Positions 1-8,191 of a DNA stretch of 64,000 nt are shown here, piece by piece; the stretch's first letter is position 1, and each line of letters starts with the position of its first letter. The notes beneath the pieces are model-generated. The model had not been told where the DNA came from and made no database searches. It was given only the letters and a program-made list of their open reading frames with translations. Position numbers and translations under genes: made by a program. The DNA is taken from the NCBI RefSeq assembly GCF_004799685.1, contig NZ_CP031314.1, forward strand, positions 62,001 through 126,000, read 5' to 3'. The stretch comes from Halobellus limi (GTDB lineage Archaea; Halobacteriota; Halobacteria; Halobacteriales; Haloferacaceae).

Positions 1-70
1 CGGGACTCAGATCCTCGTATCCGGAGACGATCGTCACAGTCGCCAGTCGGCGCCTCCAGGAGGTGGCCTG

Positions 71-1036
71 ATGCGCTCGCTTCGAGCCGCGGGTCGAACA
101 CTCGTCCTGCTCGGTGCACTCGGTGCCTCCGTCGCGGTCGGTCGGCACGCCCACCGACGATACGAGTCGGACATGCGACGAGCGTACGCCGCCATCGAGG
201 CGTCGGCAACCGAGACAGTCGAGACGTCGATCGGGACGGTCGAATACTGTACGCGGGGTGACGGCGTCCCGGTACTGGTCTCGCACGGCATCGTCGGCGG
301 GTTCGACCAGGCAATCCAGACGGGCGAGGGCCTGCTTGAGACAGACGCCCGACTCATCGGGGTCTCCCGGTTCGGGTATCTGGGCTCGGAGCTACCCGAG
401 CAGGCCACGCCCGAGAATCAGGCACGGGCATACGTCGAGGTGCTCGACGACCTCGGTATCGACGACGTCGTCGTGATCGGGACGTCGGCTGGCGGCGCAC
501 CGGCGATCAGGTTCGCGCTGGACTACCCCGACCAGACCCGTGGGCTGGTGTTGATCGGGTCGACTGCGCCGAACGAACGTCCGCTGGTCGGACCGACCGG
601 CCCACCGCACGCCATCCTGAATGATCCCGTGTTTTGGCTTCTCGTGAACCACGCACCGCGGGCCTTCCACGCGCTGTTCGGCATCGACAGGGACGACTAC
701 CGGTCCGCGTCGCCCGAGGGACGCCACCGAGTCGACGCATTACTCGACACGCTGGTCCCCGTCGAGCCGCGAAAACCGGGCATCGTCAACGACGCACGCG
801 TGACCAACACCGCGATGGTCGAACACCACGACGAGTACACCCTCGAAACCCTCGACGTGCCGACACTGGTCATCCACGCCGAGGACGACCCGCTCGCATC
901 GTTCGAGAACGTCGAGCGAATGGTCGACCGGATTCCAGACGCCGAGTTCCTGCCGTACAGAACCGGCGGTCACCTCGTCTTCGGCCACGGGGACGTGATC
1001 AGGCGAGCTGTCACCGACTTCGTGACATCAACATAG
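71..1036 (+). CDS. Alpha/beta hydrolase with N-terminal membrane segment
   Basis: The 321-residue protein begins with a short Arg-rich start and a hydrophobic stretch (about residues 9-24), so it is probably membrane-anchored or exported. An alpha/beta-hydrolase fold follows: the nucleophile elbow GTSAGG places the catalytic Ser near residue 139, an acidic residue lies in AEDDPL near residue 272, and the His is in GGH near residue 301. These give the usual Ser-Asp-His triad. The substrate cannot be told from sequence. An AGGAGGTG ribosome-binding site just before the ATG at 71 supports this start. No operon partner is visible. Confidence 0.85.
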   Translation: MRSLRAAGRTLVLLGALGASVAVGRHAHRRYESDMRRAYAAIEASATETVETSIGTVEYCTRGDGVPVLVSHGIVGGFDQAIQTGEGLLETDARLIGVSRFGYLGSELPEQATPENQARAYVEVLDDLGIDDVVVIGTSAGGAPAIRFALDYPDQTRGLVLIGSTAPNERPLVGPTGPPHAILNDPVFWLLVNHAPRAFHALFGIDRDDYRSASPEGRHRVDALLDTLVPVEPRKPGIVNDARVTNTAMVEHHDEYTLETLDVPTLVIHAEDDPLASFENVERMVDRIPDAEFLPYRTGGHLVFGHGDVIRRAVTDFVTST

Positions 1037-1146
1037 CAGCGACGGTCCTTGAACCAGATAGATCGGACGTCAGCTCGACGGGTGGTTCTTGGAAAGCGCG
1101 AAGCACAGATACCATTGTATTGTAGACAGTTCGAGACGAACGAGAG

Positions 1147-2400
1147 ATGAGTGCGCCCGATGGTACTGGAGCGACTGAGGCGGCTGTCCCGACGTTACGT
1201 CGCGACCTCGGTCTGTTCGAGGTGGCCGTCTACGGCATCGGACTTATTCTCGGCGCCGGCATCTACGCGGTTCTCGGCGAAGCCGCGGGCGTGGCGGGCG
1301 AAGCGTTACCCCTCTCCTTTGTCGTCGCCGCCGTCGTCGCCTCGTTCACCGGGCTGAGCTATGCAGAACTCGCCTCGCGGTTCCCGAAGGGATAAGGCGA
1401 CTACGTTTACGTCCGGGAAGCGTTCGAGAGCAAGCGGCTCGCGGAGCTGGCCGCGTTCCTGCGCGTGTTCGTGGGCGCCGTCTCGGCGGCCGCCGTGGCA
1501 CTCGCCTTTGCCGGCTACCTCGGGACGTTCGTCCAGGGCCCGACCGTCCCGGTGGCCGTGGGACTGGTCGTCCTCGCCACCCTAGTCAATTTCTGGGGGA
1601 TCGACGTCTCCGCGAAGCTCAACCTGCTGTTCACCGTCGCGGAGGTCGCGGGACTCGCGATCGTGATTTGGTTCGGCCGGACGACGTGGGGGACCGTGGC
1701 GGTCTTCGAGGCACCGTTCGGCGTCCCCGGCGTCGTCGAAGGTGCGTTTCTTGCCTTTTTCGCGTATCTCGGCTTCGGCTCCATCGTCAACGTGGCCGAG
1801 GAGACCGAGAATCCGACGCGGACCGTCCCGCGAGCGATCCTGCTCGCCATCGGGATCACGACGGTGTTCTATATCCTCGTAGCGCTATCCGCGGTCGGCG
1901 TGGTCGACTGGCAGGTGCTGGGTGACTCGGCCTCGCCACTGTCCCTGGTCGCACGGGCCGCCGGGGGAGATGCGGCAGCCGCGCTCGTCGGAGCGATCGC
2001 CCTCACCTCGACCGCCAACACGGTCCTGATACTGCTCGTGTCGACGTCACGGCTTGTGTACGGCGTCTCGAAATCGGAGTACAGATCCTTCCCCACGATC
2101 TTCGCACGGGTTCACACGGATCGCCGGACGCCGTACCTCGCTATCGCTCTCACCGGTGGCATCACGATACCGTTCGCGCTGCTCCGGGATCTCGGACAGG
2201 TGGCCGGCCTCGCGAACGGCGGCCTGCTCGTCGTGTTCGTGCTCATCAACGGCGCGCTCCTGAAACTGCGGTTCGACGCACCGGACACTCGCGGCGGGTT
2301 CACAGCCCCATTGACGGTTGGACGCCTCTCGATAACTGCTCTCGCCGGACTTTGCTCCTCGCTCGGACTGCTGGTATTCTACGTGTCCAGTTTCGTGTAA
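1147..2400 (+). pseudogene. APC-family amino acid permease interrupted by an in-frame TAA
   Basis: The N-terminal part (to 1395) and the C-terminal part (from about 1396) lie in the same reading frame and together make one APC-superfamily transporter. It has an early GIGLILGAGIYAVLGE helix, then SYAELASRFPKG, then GDYVYVREAF, and about 12 membrane helices. A TAA at 1393-1395 separates FPKG from GDYVYV, a conserved loop of this family, so nothing else is missing. The flanking sequence reads smoothly, which fits a point nonsense mutation or a sequencing error. Restart at the internal ATG at 1465 would lose the first helices. Substrate unknown. Confidence 0.8.
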
Positions 2401-2528
2401 CATCCCCAGTGACCGGCAGTACGAGTGCCAGGAGGAGCCGGGGGACAGACTATATATCGTTCCCACCGACCGAGAACGTTCGCTTTGATTAACGATTTCG
2501 GAGCGCGTACTATGATGCGTGAACAGCA

Positions 2529-3437
2529 ATGTCTTCCGCCACCACTTCTCCGATCGGCCGCTGGCGAGTTGATCTCACGGGAATCAGGGAAACGTCGTGG
2601 CCCGTCATCGCCGCAATCATCCTCCTTGCAGCCGGGTATCCGGTTTTGATCTGGTCCAACCGCGAGTTCGTCCTCACTGTTTCCCAACCGATCGTAGACG
2701 CGACCGGCGGTCTTGTGCAGCCCACGTTACTCGTGTACCTACCGGTTTTACTGGTCGTGATCGGCGGAGTGATGCTCTGGGCCGGCCGTCTCCGGCTCCG
2801 TGACCTGAGCCTTCGCCGCGATGATCTCCGGACGGGCGTGGTCGTGACGGTCGGCGTGTGGCTACTCATGCAGGTGGTCGGCGTTGCCGTCCTCCTCTGG
2901 ACTGGTGAGCCGGTCCAGCTCAACGAAACCTGGTTGGCGGGCGGCGCGCTGGCGGCGATCGGCGCACTCGTCGCCCAGCTGTTCGGCAACGCGCTCTACG
3001 AGGAAGTGGTCTTCCGGGCGTTCCTTCTGAACCAGTTTCGTCACACGATCCAACGTCGACTCACCACCGCCGCGCGGTGGTCGGTCCTCCTCGCGCTCGT
3101 CGCCTCACAGGTGGTGTTCGCGCTCATCCACGTGCCAAATCGGCTCGTGGGGGAGGGACTCGCGCTCGGGCAACTCGGCCCGACGCTCCTCCTGCTGTTC
3201 GTCTGGGGGACCCTGCTTGCAGTCGTCTACTACCGGACGGGGAACCTGTTCGTGGCGATCGGTGTCCACGCGTTTATGAACACGCCGACAATGCTCGTCG
3301 GGCCGCCCGACGTGGGCATCCTCACGGCGATTGTACTCGGAATCCTGATCGCCGCGCTCTGGCCACGACTCGAACGATTCACTGATGGAACCCGCTCGGA
3401 CGATGTCGACGACTCGTACCAGCAACCAAGCAATTGA
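2529..3437 (+). CDS. CPBP-family glutamic-type intramembrane protease
   Basis: A 302-residue polytopic membrane protein with about eight hydrophobic helices. The catalytic signature of the CPBP/Rce1 (ABI) family is present: EEVVFR in the first motif, then a helix ending HVPNR, then GVHAFMNTP. These match the EExxxR, FxxxH and HxxxN motifs. In archaea most members have unknown substrates. A second CPBP gene lies convergently downstream, and a broken third copy is at 5340-5961. Confidence 0.85.
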   Translation: MSSATTSPIGRWRVDLTGIRETSWPVIAAIILLAAGYPVLIWSNREFVLTVSQPIVDATGGLVQPTLLVYLPVLLVVIGGVMLWAGRLRLRDLSLRRDDLRTGVVVTVGVWLLMQVVGVAVLLWTGEPVQLNETWLAGGALAAIGALVAQLFGNALYEEVVFRAFLLNQFRHTIQRRLTTAARWSVLLALVASQVVFALIHVPNRLVGEGLALGQLGPTLLLLFVWGTLLAVVYYRTGNLFVAIGVHAFMNTPTMLVGPPDVGILTAIVLGILIAALWPRLERFTDGTRSDDVDDSYQQPSN

Positions 3438-3620
3438 GGTCTGTCATTACGTTTGGCAGGAAGCGAGGAGCGGGCTGCCGATCGTATCCATGATTCCGGC
3501 CGCGAAGTTCGACTCCGGACTCGGTGCGCACCTGTTCTCGGCACCAATCGCGAAACCTATGTACGACACTTACTCGCGCACTTCGGATCGTTTCATCAGG
3601 GTTTTCGCCAGCCGCCCGGC

Positions 3621-4571
3621 TCACTGAGTCGGGGTATTGGCATCTTCGTTCGGCATCATTCGAAGTCGGTGCAATCGTGGCCAACCGAGCAGCAGGATCA
3701 GTACACAGAGCCCGACCACGACACGGGCGATCGGCTGTGTGAGGAACAGCGACGTGGGGTCGTTCGACAGGACGTGGACACCCATCGCAACGAAGAGATT
3801 CCCCGTTCGGAGGTACACGAGTGCGAAGATACTCCCGAGTACGAACGTGATCAAGAGGTCCTGCCACAGGGGGAGGCCCAGTTGGGTACCGGCGACGAGT
3901 CGAGCGGGTATGTGTACGAGTGCGAACAGGAGTTGTGAACCGACCACCGCAAGACCGAGGCTCGCCCGACGGTCGTCAATGAGTCGTCGGGCGAGAAGAT
4001 ACCCTTGGGTGAGAAAGAGCCCGCGATAGATTGTCTCTTCCATTGGTGCCGTCCCGAATACCTCTGCGAGCAGATTGCTCAGCATACCTCTCGATCCGAT
4101 CGCTTGCCACAGCGGCGAGAAGGTAACCGGTCCGGTGATCCCGGAGACGACGACCCCGACGAGCTGGACGACGACCCAGAGGACGCCAGTCACGATGATA
4201 CCCTCCCGGAGATCATCCCGGTCAAGCCCGACGTGAACTGGATGAAGACCACCGACCAGCCACACGAGACCGCCAATAATCACCCCCAACTGGAAGAGCC
4301 CCACGAGCAACTGGGACGTGACTAGCCCACCGGTCGCTCGCATGATCGGTCCAAAAACCGGCGTTTGATTCGGGGGGACTGAGAAGACGGTATAGTTGAA
4401 GAATGCAGTGAGCGAGACCTTGACGATGATGACCAGGACGAGAAGCCACAGTGCTATCCGTGGCGTCTCGTCAAGACGGAGTGCGACCCAGTTTATGCGG
4501 GGGGCTCTGTTCGTAGCGCTCGATGAATTCGAAGCGTCCTCATCGGAAGGGCTGTCTTCTCGTGCGGTCAT
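3621..4571 (-). CDS. CPBP-family glutamic-type intramembrane protease
   Basis: A 316-residue membrane protein with a polar N-terminus of about 30 residues, then several helices. It carries METIYR-like motif 1 (MEETIYRGLF), the HIPARL motif and GVHVLSNDPTS, so all CPBP active-site motifs are retained. It resembles the gene at 2529 in layout (same order and length between motifs), suggesting an old duplication. The downstream gene on this strand ends in the 180-base gap before 3438, in which I see no gene. Confidence 0.85.
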   Translation of the reverse strand: MTAREDSPSDEDASNSSSATNRAPRINWVALRLDETPRIALWLLVLVIIVKVSLTAFFNYTVFSVPPNQTPVFGPIMRATGGLVTSQLLVGLFQLGVIIGGLVWLVGGLHPVHVGLDRDDLREGIIVTGVLWVVVQLVGVVVSGITGPVTFSPLWQAIGSRGMLSNLLAEVFGTAPMEETIYRGLFLTQGYLLARRLIDDRRASLGLAVVGSQLLFALVHIPARLVAGTQLGLPLWQDLLITFVLGSIFALVYLRTGNLFVAMGVHVLSNDPTSLFLTQPIARVVVGLCVLILLLGWPRLHRLRMMPNEDANTPTQ

Positions 4572-4588
4572 TTCTGTAAATCTAGGGC

Positions 4589-5026
4589 CTACTTGGAATG
4601 GGGTGCGGTCGCCGGTGGTCGCTGCTTCCGGAACACGGATCGCACCAAGACGACCACGGCGAGTACTCCCAGTGTAGGATACATAACTGCTTGCGAAATT
4701 CGGCCAAACGTCGTCATCGTCTCGATATCGACGAGTCCGAAACGCATTCCCATGAAGAGAGGAGCGTGAACGAGCGCGGCGAGGGCCAGTAGACTCCCAG
4801 TCAGCGTTCTGTCAGTACTCATAAGTCGGAGTACTCCGAGGACGACCGTGCCAACTACCAATAGCGTCGCCACCCATGTGAGAAATGAATAGACAAGGGC
4901 AATATTGCTGTCCCAGGACGGGAGGCCGAAGTACCACCGCATTACGAGAATGGTCGCGACGAACAGGGCTGTGACTCCAGCAAGCGTCCGGTCAGTGTTG
5001 ATTGTCGTTCGGAAATTCATAGTCAT
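4589..5026 (-). CDS. Four-helix membrane protein, unrecognised
   Basis: A 145-residue protein with four predicted membrane helices and a basic, Pro-rich C-terminus. Two in-frame ATGs lie at 5026 and 5020 (MTMNFR); either could start translation. The gene is 17 bases upstream of the CPBP protease at 4571 on the same strand, so the two are probably co-transcribed. I do not recognise the family. Confidence 0.65.
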   Translation of the reverse strand: MTMNFRTTINTDRTLAGVTALFVATILVMRWYFGLPSWDSNIALVYSFLTWVATLLVVGTVVLGVLRLMSTDRTLTGSLLALAALVHAPLFMGMRFGLVDIETMTTFGRISQAVMYPTLGVLAVVVLVRSVFRKQRPPATAPHSK

Positions 5027-5339
5027 TCACAGGTGAACAGACGGTCACTAATCTAATATTTGTTAAGCGTGGTTCTCAGCCCGTGAGAAGCTCAAAACGG
5101 CAGTGCCCTCATGATAGAAATTCTCTGTACAATCGCTTAATGTCGAGTCTAACGGTTAAGCACCGGTTCTTTGTAACCTCGTGACACCAACAGACCTCAA
5201 AGCACGCGGATCTGTGATCCCCCATCGCGGCGGGATTGAAGGCCATCGCGTGGCTAACTAATCCGCCACGACCCACTCGTCAGAGAGAATTTATCACCTC
5301 TAATCAGGTAGAGGGCGGATCAGTCGGTCCGCTTCTCCA
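5027..5339. other. Intergenic stretch without a recognisable gene
   Basis: About 310 bases, AT-richer than the flanks. It should contain the promoter of the minus-strand gene at 5026 and may hold the lost 5-prime part of the broken CPBP gene downstream. I see no ORF with family features and no RNA gene. Confidence 0.5.
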
Positions 5340-5961
5340 CACAGGGTGCCTCAGAATCGCCGTGACCGACCTTGCGTTCGGCTTCGTGCTGGGCGGCACG
5401 CTGATGACGGCCATCTTCGTAGTTCAGGTGGCACTCGGCTAGATCACGATACGCGGCGTTTTCGTTGTCGGTGGCGTCCCGCAGTGGACGTTTCCGTACT
5501 GGTTCCTACTCTCGGTGGGCTCCTACCTTGTCGGATCCGTGATCGAGGAACTGCTTCACCGGGGCTTCCTGCTGACGAACTTCGCTGAGGGGTTCCAGGT
5601 CGGACCGGTTGACGCTCGCGGCGCCGTAGTGATAGGAATTGCACTGACGAGCGGCGTGTTCCTCGGCCTCGGGTACGTCCTGACGGGGGAACTCGCGCTC
5701 CCGATCGGTGTCCACGTCGCGTGGAACTTCTTCGAGGGGAACCTCTACGGATTCCCGATCAGCGGGTCGACGACGACGAGCATCCTCGCCATCGACCAGC
5801 ACGGTCCGGACATCGTGACTGGCGGTGCGTTCGGCCCCGAGGCCGGTCTCCTCGGCGTGGGTGCTATTCTCCTCGGTATCCTCGCGACTGTCGCTTGGGT
5901 GCGATATCACCGGGGGAGCTCAGGAATTCATCCGGCGGTCACGAACCGTGACGCCCTGTGA
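5340..5961 (+). pseudogene. Degraded CPBP-family protease gene
   Basis: The frame reads DLAFGFVLGG, then a TAG at 5440-5442 (VALG stop ITIRGVFV, where a Trp codon TGG is the likely original), then EELLHRGFLL and GVHVAWNFFEGN. The N-terminus before about 5340 does not look like this family. Between GIALTS and GVFLGLGYV there is no room for the FxxxH helix that normally carries the second catalytic residue, so roughly 25 codons appear deleted. Three lesions make this a true pseudogene rather than one sequencing error. It sits next to the transposase. Confidence 0.8.
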
Positions 5962-6056
5962 AATAGTCCTCTGGAATCTGTGTATCTCTCTTCCTATTGA
6001 TTGACCCCAAAGAGGTACGACTCACTTATTGGAGATGTCGTTCCCAGCAACTGATA

Positions 6057-7733
6057 ATGCAATCAACTCCGGAATCTCGTCGAGATGTCTTTCGACGGAT
6101 TGCCCAACGACCACACGCTAACTGGCCAGTGTATGATGCGACGCCATTGTATGAGCGAGATTCGCCTGACGGTCTGGCGTCAGATATTCGGACAGTCTCC
6201 CAGGCTTGGTTCAAACACGATGCTCATGACTCCGTTGAGGAATTCGCCTATGCACTCCCGCTGGCGTATTTCAGACTCGATGCGCACGACCGCTATGCAC
6301 GCTCGACACGCTACGAGATGGACACCCTCTTTCGGATGTTCGTCCTGAAGGAACTCCACGGGTGGGAGCACGAGACAGCACTCCTCGAGTACCTCGAAAG
6401 CCATCCCGAACTGTGTGAGCGTCTTGGGCTGGACAGAGTACCTGACCAGTCGACGCTCTGGCGCAGTTGGCACATGCGCTTCACCGATGATCTTCGTAAG
6501 ACGGCCCAGAAAGCGGCCCGAACAATTCTCATCAAAGCGCAGAACGCGGGTGTCACTGTCCCCCGCGAACCGGAACAATCCCTCCCACGTCGTGACGATG
6601 ACACAGACGAATCAGACCCAGATAACGAACTTATCCTCGACAAAGCTGGCACGATCACCAATCACGTCAGTCGATTCGTCTTCCCAGCCTTCTCGCTGAA
6701 TCGTGGAGAAGGCTGTGAGATTCACGAGAACGCTTTCTGGGGCTTACAGACCTATCTCGGGCTTCGTGAGAACTTGGCCGCCAACGAGGGTGCTCGCAGT
6801 TTCGTCCACGAGACGACACGGGAGCGGACACCACTCGGACACGCACATCGTGACCACATCCGCGAACTCTCCATCGAGCAGATTCGCGAGATGTACCGCC
6901 AGGCGGTTCAGCAACTCTTAGACGAAATTGCAGAGACAGCGGAATTCTTCCGGGCAGGTATCGTCGCCATCGATATCACTGAGGCCAACCCCTTCACAGG
7001 CAATAGGGCGGGCCACGAGGAGGAGATCATCGGAACAAAAGAAAACAGCGACGAGTACGCCTACCAGTGGGCGACAGTCCAGCTGGTCGGTAACGCCGTT
7101 CCACTTGTTCTCGATGCTCGTCCCGTACAGAAAGGCGAATCACGGAAGGAAATTGTCGAGGACTTGCTTGATTCGGCTGAGGACCTCGTTCACGTCGATA
7201 ACGTGCTGATGGATCGGGAGTTCGATAGCCAGCACGTCTTGGAGATGATCAGCCAGCGTGGGCTCTCCTACGTCGTTCCGAAGCGGATGCAGACGAGTGA
7301 GAGAGCTCAGGCCAAGCGGTTGCTCCAGCGCGACCAAGACCGCTACGAGACCGACCGGAAGCTCCACCTCGGCAAGAACGAGTGGCACGAGACGACGCTA
7401 ATCTACCGTCGGAGAGAGGACTCCGAGCATGACGATCACCGGCAGTATTCGGTGTTCATGACGAATTGCGGGAGTGGGCACCTTACTGAGTACGGGTATC
7501 GGTGGGAAATCGAGAGCGGGTACAAGTCGATTAAGCGGTTCATGGCTGCGACGACCTCAAAAGATTTCGGGCTCAGGTTCTTCTACTTCGCGTTCGCCTG
7601 TCTGTTGTACTCGATTTGGCGAGCTGTGGACCTGCTCGTGCAGGTCGAATTGACTGGTGAGTATGAACACTCGCCGATCGTGACGGCCGATAATACGCTG
7701 ACGCTGCTGAAGAAGGAAACCGGAATTGGGTAG
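6057..7733 (+). CDS. IS4-type DDE transposase
   Basis: A 558-residue transposase if started at the ATG at 6057; a TTG at 5997 would add 20 residues with no family features. The IS4 signature Y-(2)-R-(3)-E-(6)-K is seen exactly in YGYRWEIESGYKSIK near the C-terminus. Candidate catalytic Asp residues are in VAIDITEANP and in NVLMDREFDS. The ORF looks intact. I compared about 100 bases on each side and found no convincing terminal inverted repeats or target duplication, so the element ends are undefined. It lies immediately beyond a decayed gene, consistent with insertion into non-essential DNA. Confidence 0.85.
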   Translation: MQSTPESRRDVFRRIAQRPHANWPVYDATPLYERDSPDGLASDIRTVSQAWFKHDAHDSVEEFAYALPLAYFRLDAHDRYARSTRYEMDTLFRMFVLKELHGWEHETALLEYLESHPELCERLGLDRVPDQSTLWRSWHMRFTDDLRKTAQKAARTILIKAQNAGVTVPREPEQSLPRRDDDTDESDPDNELILDKAGTITNHVSRFVFPAFSLNRGEGCEIHENAFWGLQTYLGLRENLAANEGARSFVHETTRERTPLGHAHRDHIRELSIEQIREMYRQAVQQLLDEIAETAEFFRAGIVAIDITEANPFTGNRAGHEEEIIGTKENSDEYAYQWATVQLVGNAVPLVLDARPVQKGESRKEIVEDLLDSAEDLVHVDNVLMDREFDSQHVLEMISQRGLSYVVPKRMQTSERAQAKRLLQRDQDRYETDRKLHLGKNEWHETTLIYRRREDSEHDDHRQYSVFMTNCGSGHLTEYGYRWEIESGYKSIKRFMAATTSKDFGLRFFYFAFACLLYSIWRAVDLLVQVELTGEYEHSPIVTADNTLTLLKKETGIG

Positions 7734-8032
7734 AGAGACACTCTGTCTGGGTTAGCGAGGCATCTGAGTGGCTACACTATCCGGGGCCTTGGAAATAGCC
7801 CGAATTAATTTCTATCTCAACAAGAATGCCCGTTTGGAGAGGGACCTGAAGCAATTTCTGTTCATTGATTCGGATGAAACCACGCATCACAGTCCCGCTA
7901 TACCCGTCGTAGTCTCAACTTCACGGGACCGAGATTTTGTATAGCGATATACGATATACAATTTCCTGTAGTGCGGAATTCCGACGGTAAGAGACTCTAG
8001 ACTCCCGAATTCTCCCGAAGGTTCGAATACAG
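7734..8032. other. Spacer between transposase and integrase promoter
   Basis: An AT-richer stretch with no gene. It contains an inverted repeat TTGTATA/TATACAA (7937-7943 and 7955-7961) around a doubled GATATAC, and two copies of CTCCCGAA 10 bases apart near 8001-8020. These may be recombinase or regulator sites; the right end of the insertion sequence should also lie here. Confidence 0.4.
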
Positions 8033-8070
8033 AAAGTGGTCCTGATTATGCCAATAATCACGACCACTTT
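8033..8070. repeat. Near-perfect 17-bp inverted repeat upstream of integrase
   Basis: The arms 8033-8049 and 8054-8070 pair at 16 of 17 positions (mismatch at 8042/8061) around a four-base loop. The right arm runs into the TATA-like TTTAAGTA at 8069-8076, so a protein bound here would touch the promoter. It could be an operator, a recombinase core or attachment site, or a terminator of upstream transcription. Confidence 0.75.
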
Positions 8071-8076
8071 TAAGTA
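8069..8076 (+). promoter_or_regulatory. Putative TATA box for a leaderless integrase transcript
   Basis: TTTAAGTA is centred about 29 bases before the ATG at 8102. That is the spacing expected for a haloarchaeal transcript starting at or next to this ATG. It overlaps the end of the hairpin at 8033-8070. Confidence 0.5.
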
Positions 8077-8101
8077 CCCCGGCGCTGTCGGTGAAGCACG
8101 A

Positions 8102-8191
8102 ATGCTGCAACCGCCTCACGACGGCGCTTCCCCCGGGGTAGAGGCACCGAGACCGGGCCCGCAGGACGGTGGAGGGCCGGTGAATGCCTGA
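8102..8191 (+). CDS. 29-residue leaderless upstream ORF coupled to the integrase
   Basis: A 29-codon ORF from ATG at 8102 to TGA at 8189-8191, beginning MLQPPHDGASPG and rich in Pro and Gly. Its stop overlaps the integrase start (ATGCCTGA, integrase ATG at 8184), a layout typical of translational coupling. The integrase ATG has no good ribosome-binding site of its own and lies far from the TATA box, while this ORF starts where a leaderless message should start. I infer it is a translated leader that controls integrase synthesis; its sequence matches no family I know. Confidence 0.5.
   Translation: MLQPPHDGASPGVEAPRPGPQDGGGPVNA

Noticed and set aside
5231-5240. GGGATTGAAG, resembling the end of some haloarchaeal CRISPR repeats
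   Set aside because: It occurs once only, without regularly spaced copies or cas genes.
1393-5442. Recoding of internal TAA or TAG as an amino acid (e.g. pyrrolysine)
   Set aside because: TAA is not used for pyrrolysine, and the gene with TAG has two further lesions, so loss of function is simpler.
5962-7860. Terminal inverted repeats of the insertion sequence
   Set aside because: By eye the flanks share only a 9/10 direct match (GAAATAGTCC and GAAATAGCCC), which chance can give; no ends are claimed.
8014-8030. GGTTCGAATAC, like a tRNA T-loop beside the integrase
   Set aside because: The flanks do not pair as a T-stem or acceptor stem, so no tRNA end or att-tRNA is supported.
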